Shown here piece by piece: positions 5,299 through 7,122 of a stretch of 7,122 nucleotides of DNA. The DNA lies in assembly GCA_905181745.1 (NCBI GenBank), contig CAJIYV010000009.1, positions 1 through 7,122 on the forward strand, in the 5' to 3' direction. The DNA comes from an uncultured Actinomycetes bacterium (GTDB taxonomy: Bacteria > Actinomycetota > Actinomycetes > S36-B12). The translations under genes were made by a program, and so were the position numbers. A model generated the notes under the pieces. It was not told the origin of the DNA. It was given only the letters and a program-made list of their open reading frames with translations, and did not search any database. Numbering within the stretch: position 1 is the first letter of the stretch; each line of letters starts with the position of its first letter.

Positions 5299-5330
5299 GC
5301 AATTAACGTGCAATTGCAATAAGTTTGCAG
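5299..5330. promoter_or_regulatory. Repeated TGCAA/TTGCA half-sites before the metal transport operon
   Basis: TGCAATTGCA at 5309-5318 is a perfect 10-bp palindrome. GCAATT occurs at 5299 and again at 5310, 11 bases apart. TTGCA occurs at 5314 and again at 5325, also 11 bases apart. The last copy overlaps the proposed -35 box. This about one-helical-turn spacing on one DNA face is typical of repressor binding, and a metal-uptake operon would be expected to be repressed by metal. The motif does not match the Zur or DtxR/MntR boxes I know, so the regulator is unidentified. Confidence 0.4.
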
Positions 5331-5352
5331 AAAGCCGAAACCGTTCTACTAT
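5325..5352 (+). promoter_or_regulatory. Leaderless promoter of the metal ABC importer operon
   Basis: TTGCAG at 5325-5330 and TACTAT at 5347-5352 are separated by 16 bases, and the -10 ends six bases before the ATG at 5359. Transcription would begin at or next to the start codon. GGGGA lies only one base before the ATG, too close for a normal ribosome-binding site. This fits leaderless translation and puts the operon under its own promoter, independent of the dehydrogenase. Confidence 0.55.
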
Positions 5353-5358
5353 GGGGAC

Positions 5359-6357
5359 ATGAGAAAAACCAGTTTTGGAGTTGCAACTGCGGCCATATTG
5401 CTATCACTGGCGGCGTGCTCGTCAGGTTCAGATTCGGCCAGCGAAGACCAGCGACTCCTCGTGGCCACTACCGTCTCTCCGATCACTTCAATCGCCTCAT
5501 CTATCGCTGGGGACCGCGCCCGGATCGAAGGAATCGTCCCAGAAGGCACTAACAGCCACACCTTTGAGCCAACCCCTCAGGTCGCCGAGCTGCTTAGCAA
5601 TGCAGATCTGATCCTCGTCAACGGTCTCAAACTCGAAGACCCAACAATCGACCTAGCATCGAACAATAAGAAAGATGACACCAAAATTGTCGAGATCGGC
5701 ACAATCGTGCTGCCCGAGTCCGACTACATTTACGACTTCTCCTTCCCCGAAGAGGAAGGCAAGCCCAACCCGCATTTGTGGACCGACCCGGGGTACGCCA
5801 TCGAATACGCCGGAGTGATTCGGGACCAACTCAGCGAGCTTGATCCGCGCAACGCCACCTACTACGCGAGCAACTTCACAGCCTTCGAGGAAGATGCCGC
5901 TGCACTTGGTGAAGCTGTCGCCGCAGATCAGCTGAGCGTCCCGGCAGGAAATCTTAAACTTCTGACTTATCACGACGCTTACGCATATTTCGCCCTAGAA
6001 TACGGATGGGAAGTTATCGGCGTAGTTCAGCCTAAGAGCTTCTCTGATCCGTCACCGTCTGACGTCGCGAGGCTGATAGACCAAGTTGTTGCCGAAAAAA
6101 TCCCGACTATTTTTGGTTCGGAGGTGTTCCCTTCAGTGGTCCTCGGGGAAGTGGGACGCGTGACCGGGGTTCGCTACGAGGATTCCTTGCGTGACGACGA
6201 CCTGCCGGGTAGGCCGGGAGACCCAGAGCACTCGTGGCTGGGCCTGATGAAATACAACTTCCAGACCATGGTCTCGGGCTTGGGTGGAACACCCACCCAG
6301 CTCGATGCCATCACCATCACACGAAATACGCCCGACAGCGCGATGTACCCGCAATGA
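5359..6357 (+). CDS. Metal ABC transporter substrate-binding lipoprotein (ZnuA/TroA/PsaA family)
   Basis: This is the extracellular metal-capturing subunit of a Zn/Mn-type ABC importer. The 332-residue product starts with a lipoprotein signal peptide and lipobox Leu17-Ala-Ala-Cys20, so it should be anchored to the outer face of the membrane by Cys20. Metal ligands stand where the cluster A-I family has them: His67 in NSHTFEPTPQ, His139 in NPHLWTDP, His205 in TYHDAYAYFALEYG, and an aspartate, probably Asp275, in YEDSLRDDDLPG. His at the third position, where PsaA-type manganese binders carry Glu, leans toward zinc or a TroA-like Zn/Mn site. The His-rich loop of many ZnuA proteins is missing; that stretch (about 122-136) is acidic, with EEE. 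The region PGDPEHSWLGLMKYNFQTM (285-303) is typical of actinobacterial members. A TGGGTGG/CCACCCA stem (6281-6299) near the 3' end might stabilise this part of the transcript. The ATPase gene follows after 13 bases. Confidence 0.92.
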   Translation: MRKTSFGVATAAILLSLAACSSGSDSASEDQRLLVATTVSPITSIASSIAGDRARIEGIVPEGTNSHTFEPTPQVAELLSNADLILVNGLKLEDPTIDLASNNKKDDTKIVEIGTIVLPESDYIYDFSFPEEEGKPNPHLWTDPGYAIEYAGVIRDQLSELDPRNATYYASNFTAFEEDAAALGEAVAADQLSVPAGNLKLLTYHDAYAYFALEYGWEVIGVVQPKSFSDPSPSDVARLIDQVVAEKIPTIFGSEVFPSVVLGEVGRVTGVRYEDSLRDDDLPGRPGDPEHSWLGLMKYNFQTMVSGLGGTPTQLDAITITRNTPDSAMYPQ

Positions 6358-6370
6358 CGAATCGAATGCG

Positions 6371-7122
6371 ATGACCGGCACCGGTGTCGGGCCTGAACTG
6401 ATCCGACTTGATGGCGTTGCTGCCAGTTACAACGATCATCGGGTACTCGAGGACGTGTCCTTTCACGTTCATGAAGACCAGTTCACCGGAATTGTTGGTC
6501 CATCCGGTGCAGGCAAAACCACCTTGCTGCGACTGCTGCTTTTGACACTTGCTCCGGTGGCGGGCACAGTGTGGCAAGCTCCTGGGCTCCGTGTGGCCTA
6601 CGTCCCACAGTTGGAAACCGTCAATTGGAATTTCCCCATCACTGTGTTCGAATGCGTCCTCATGTCTCGCAAGACCGGTCGGCTCATGCCTTGGGCGAGC
6701 GCATCAGAGAAAAACAAAGTTGCCGAGGTCTTGGACCGACTAGGCATTGCAGAGCTGGCCCAGCGACATATTCGCGAGCTTTCCGGAGGGCAGCAGCAAC
6801 GCATGTTCCTCGCGCGAGCGCTACTTCGGCAGCCTCAACTCTTACTCCTGGATGAACCCACCAGTGGTGTTGACATTTCAACACGACACGATATTTTGCA
6901 CCTGCTCGCCGACTTGCATGAAGACGGCGTGGCCATCGTGCTGACCACCCATGATCTCAATGGCATGGCTACCCACCTTCCGCACTTAGTGTGTGTGAAC
7001 CACCGAATTGTCGCGGATGGTAAACCGAGCGAGGTCATGACGCCAACGGTTCTCGAGAACACTTTTGGTGCTCGCATGGAAGTTCTTGAGCATCTCGGCA
7101 TGCGCGTCGTCGTGGATGAAGC
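6371..7122 (+). CDS. Metal ABC transporter ATP-binding protein, C-terminus beyond right edge
   Basis: This is the cytoplasmic ATPase that powers the importer served by the preceding lipoprotein. I read 250 complete codons from ATG 6371 to the right edge without a stop. All ABC motifs are present and look functional: Walker A GPSGAGKT (43-50), Q-loop Gln80 in VPQ, signature LSGGQQQR (137-144), Walker B LLLLDEP (157-163) with catalytic Glu162, D-loop SGVD (165-168), and H-loop His194 in TTHD. The NWNFPITVFECVLMSR stretch (85-100) after the Q-loop is characteristic of the Zn/Mn importer ATPases. Members usually have about 240-270 residues, so only a short tail is missing, and a permease gene should follow. 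No ribosome-binding site is visible. The 13-base gap after the upstream stop suggests translational coupling. An earlier ATG at 6366 stops after two codons in another frame. Confidence 0.93.
   Translation, partial: MTGTGVGPELIRLDGVAASYNDHRVLEDVSFHVHEDQFTGIVGPSGAGKTTLLRLLLLTLAPVAGTVWQAPGLRVAYVPQLETVNWNFPITVFECVLMSRKTGRLMPWASASEKNKVAEVLDRLGIAELAQRHIRELSGGQQQRMFLARALLRQPQLLLLDEPTSGVDISTRHDILHLLADLHEDGVAIVLTTHDLNGMATHLPHLVCVNHRIVADGKPSEVMTPTVLENTFGARMEVLEHLGMRVVVDE

Noticed and set aside
6281..6299. TGGGTGG/CCACCCA stem near the end of the substrate-binding protein gene as an attenuator
   Set aside because: It is a 7-bp stem within chance expectation, without a T run, and still inside the coding sequence; noted only as a possible mRNA stabiliser.
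1652..7122. A single operon or new multi-gene system spanning TSUP, YHYH protein, sugar dehydrogenase and metal importer
   Set aside because: The gaps are 132, 378 and 77 bases, apparent separate promoters or ribosome-binding sites are present, and no shared pathway is evident.

Overview
The window looks like a chromosomal segment of an actinobacterium, probably a free-living aquatic lineage. This is inference from four features. GC content is moderate by eye. Some start codons are GTG. Two genes appear to be leaderless, with a -10 box five or six bases before the start codon and no Shine-Dalgarno sequence. One secreted protein carries a Lys/Arg-rich Cys...Cys...KLVW module of a kind I associate with planktonic actinobacteria. 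No rRNA, tRNA, transposase, integrase, CRISPR array or phage gene is visible.

Layout from left to right. (1) 1-1165, minus strand: the first 388 codons of a thiamine-diphosphate-dependent 2-keto acid decarboxylase of the pyruvate/indolepyruvate decarboxylase type, cut by the left edge, with a leaderless promoter at 1171-1200. (2) 1166-1651: a divergent intergenic region of about 490 bases with no convincing gene, but with a plus-strand terminator-like hairpin at 1256-1278 that no visible gene explains. (3) 1652-2389, plus strand: a TSUP (TauE/SafE) membrane transporter, with a perfect 10-bp hairpin inside its last codons. (4) 2522-3796, plus strand: a secreted YHYH-domain protein with an unusual basic N-terminal module and a Cys-containing C-terminal extension. 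(5) 3797-4174: a non-coding gap whose sequence resembles a decayed reading frame. (6) 4175-5281, plus strand: a secreted PQQ-dependent aldose (soluble glucose/sorbosone) dehydrogenase. (7) 5359-7122, plus strand: the start of a Zn/Mn-type ABC importer operon, with a lipoprotein substrate-binding protein followed 13 bases later by the ATPase, which runs off the right edge. The permease should follow outside the window.

How the genes relate. Only the metal importer genes form a clear functional unit: a lipoprotein captures the metal outside the membrane and the ATPase drives import. The TSUP carrier, the YHYH protein and the sugar dehydrogenase all lie on the plus strand but have separate gaps and apparently separate expression signals, so I do not infer one operon. 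Three neighbouring products act at or outside the membrane, which suggests a cell-envelope or nutrient-acquisition neighbourhood.

I found no gene set that clearly makes a new biological system. The items most worth a second look are the YHYH protein's architecture, the orphan terminator in the divergent gap, the hairpin and palindrome that exceed chance expectation inside coding sequence, the repeats before the metal operon, and the possible gene remnant at 3797-4162.
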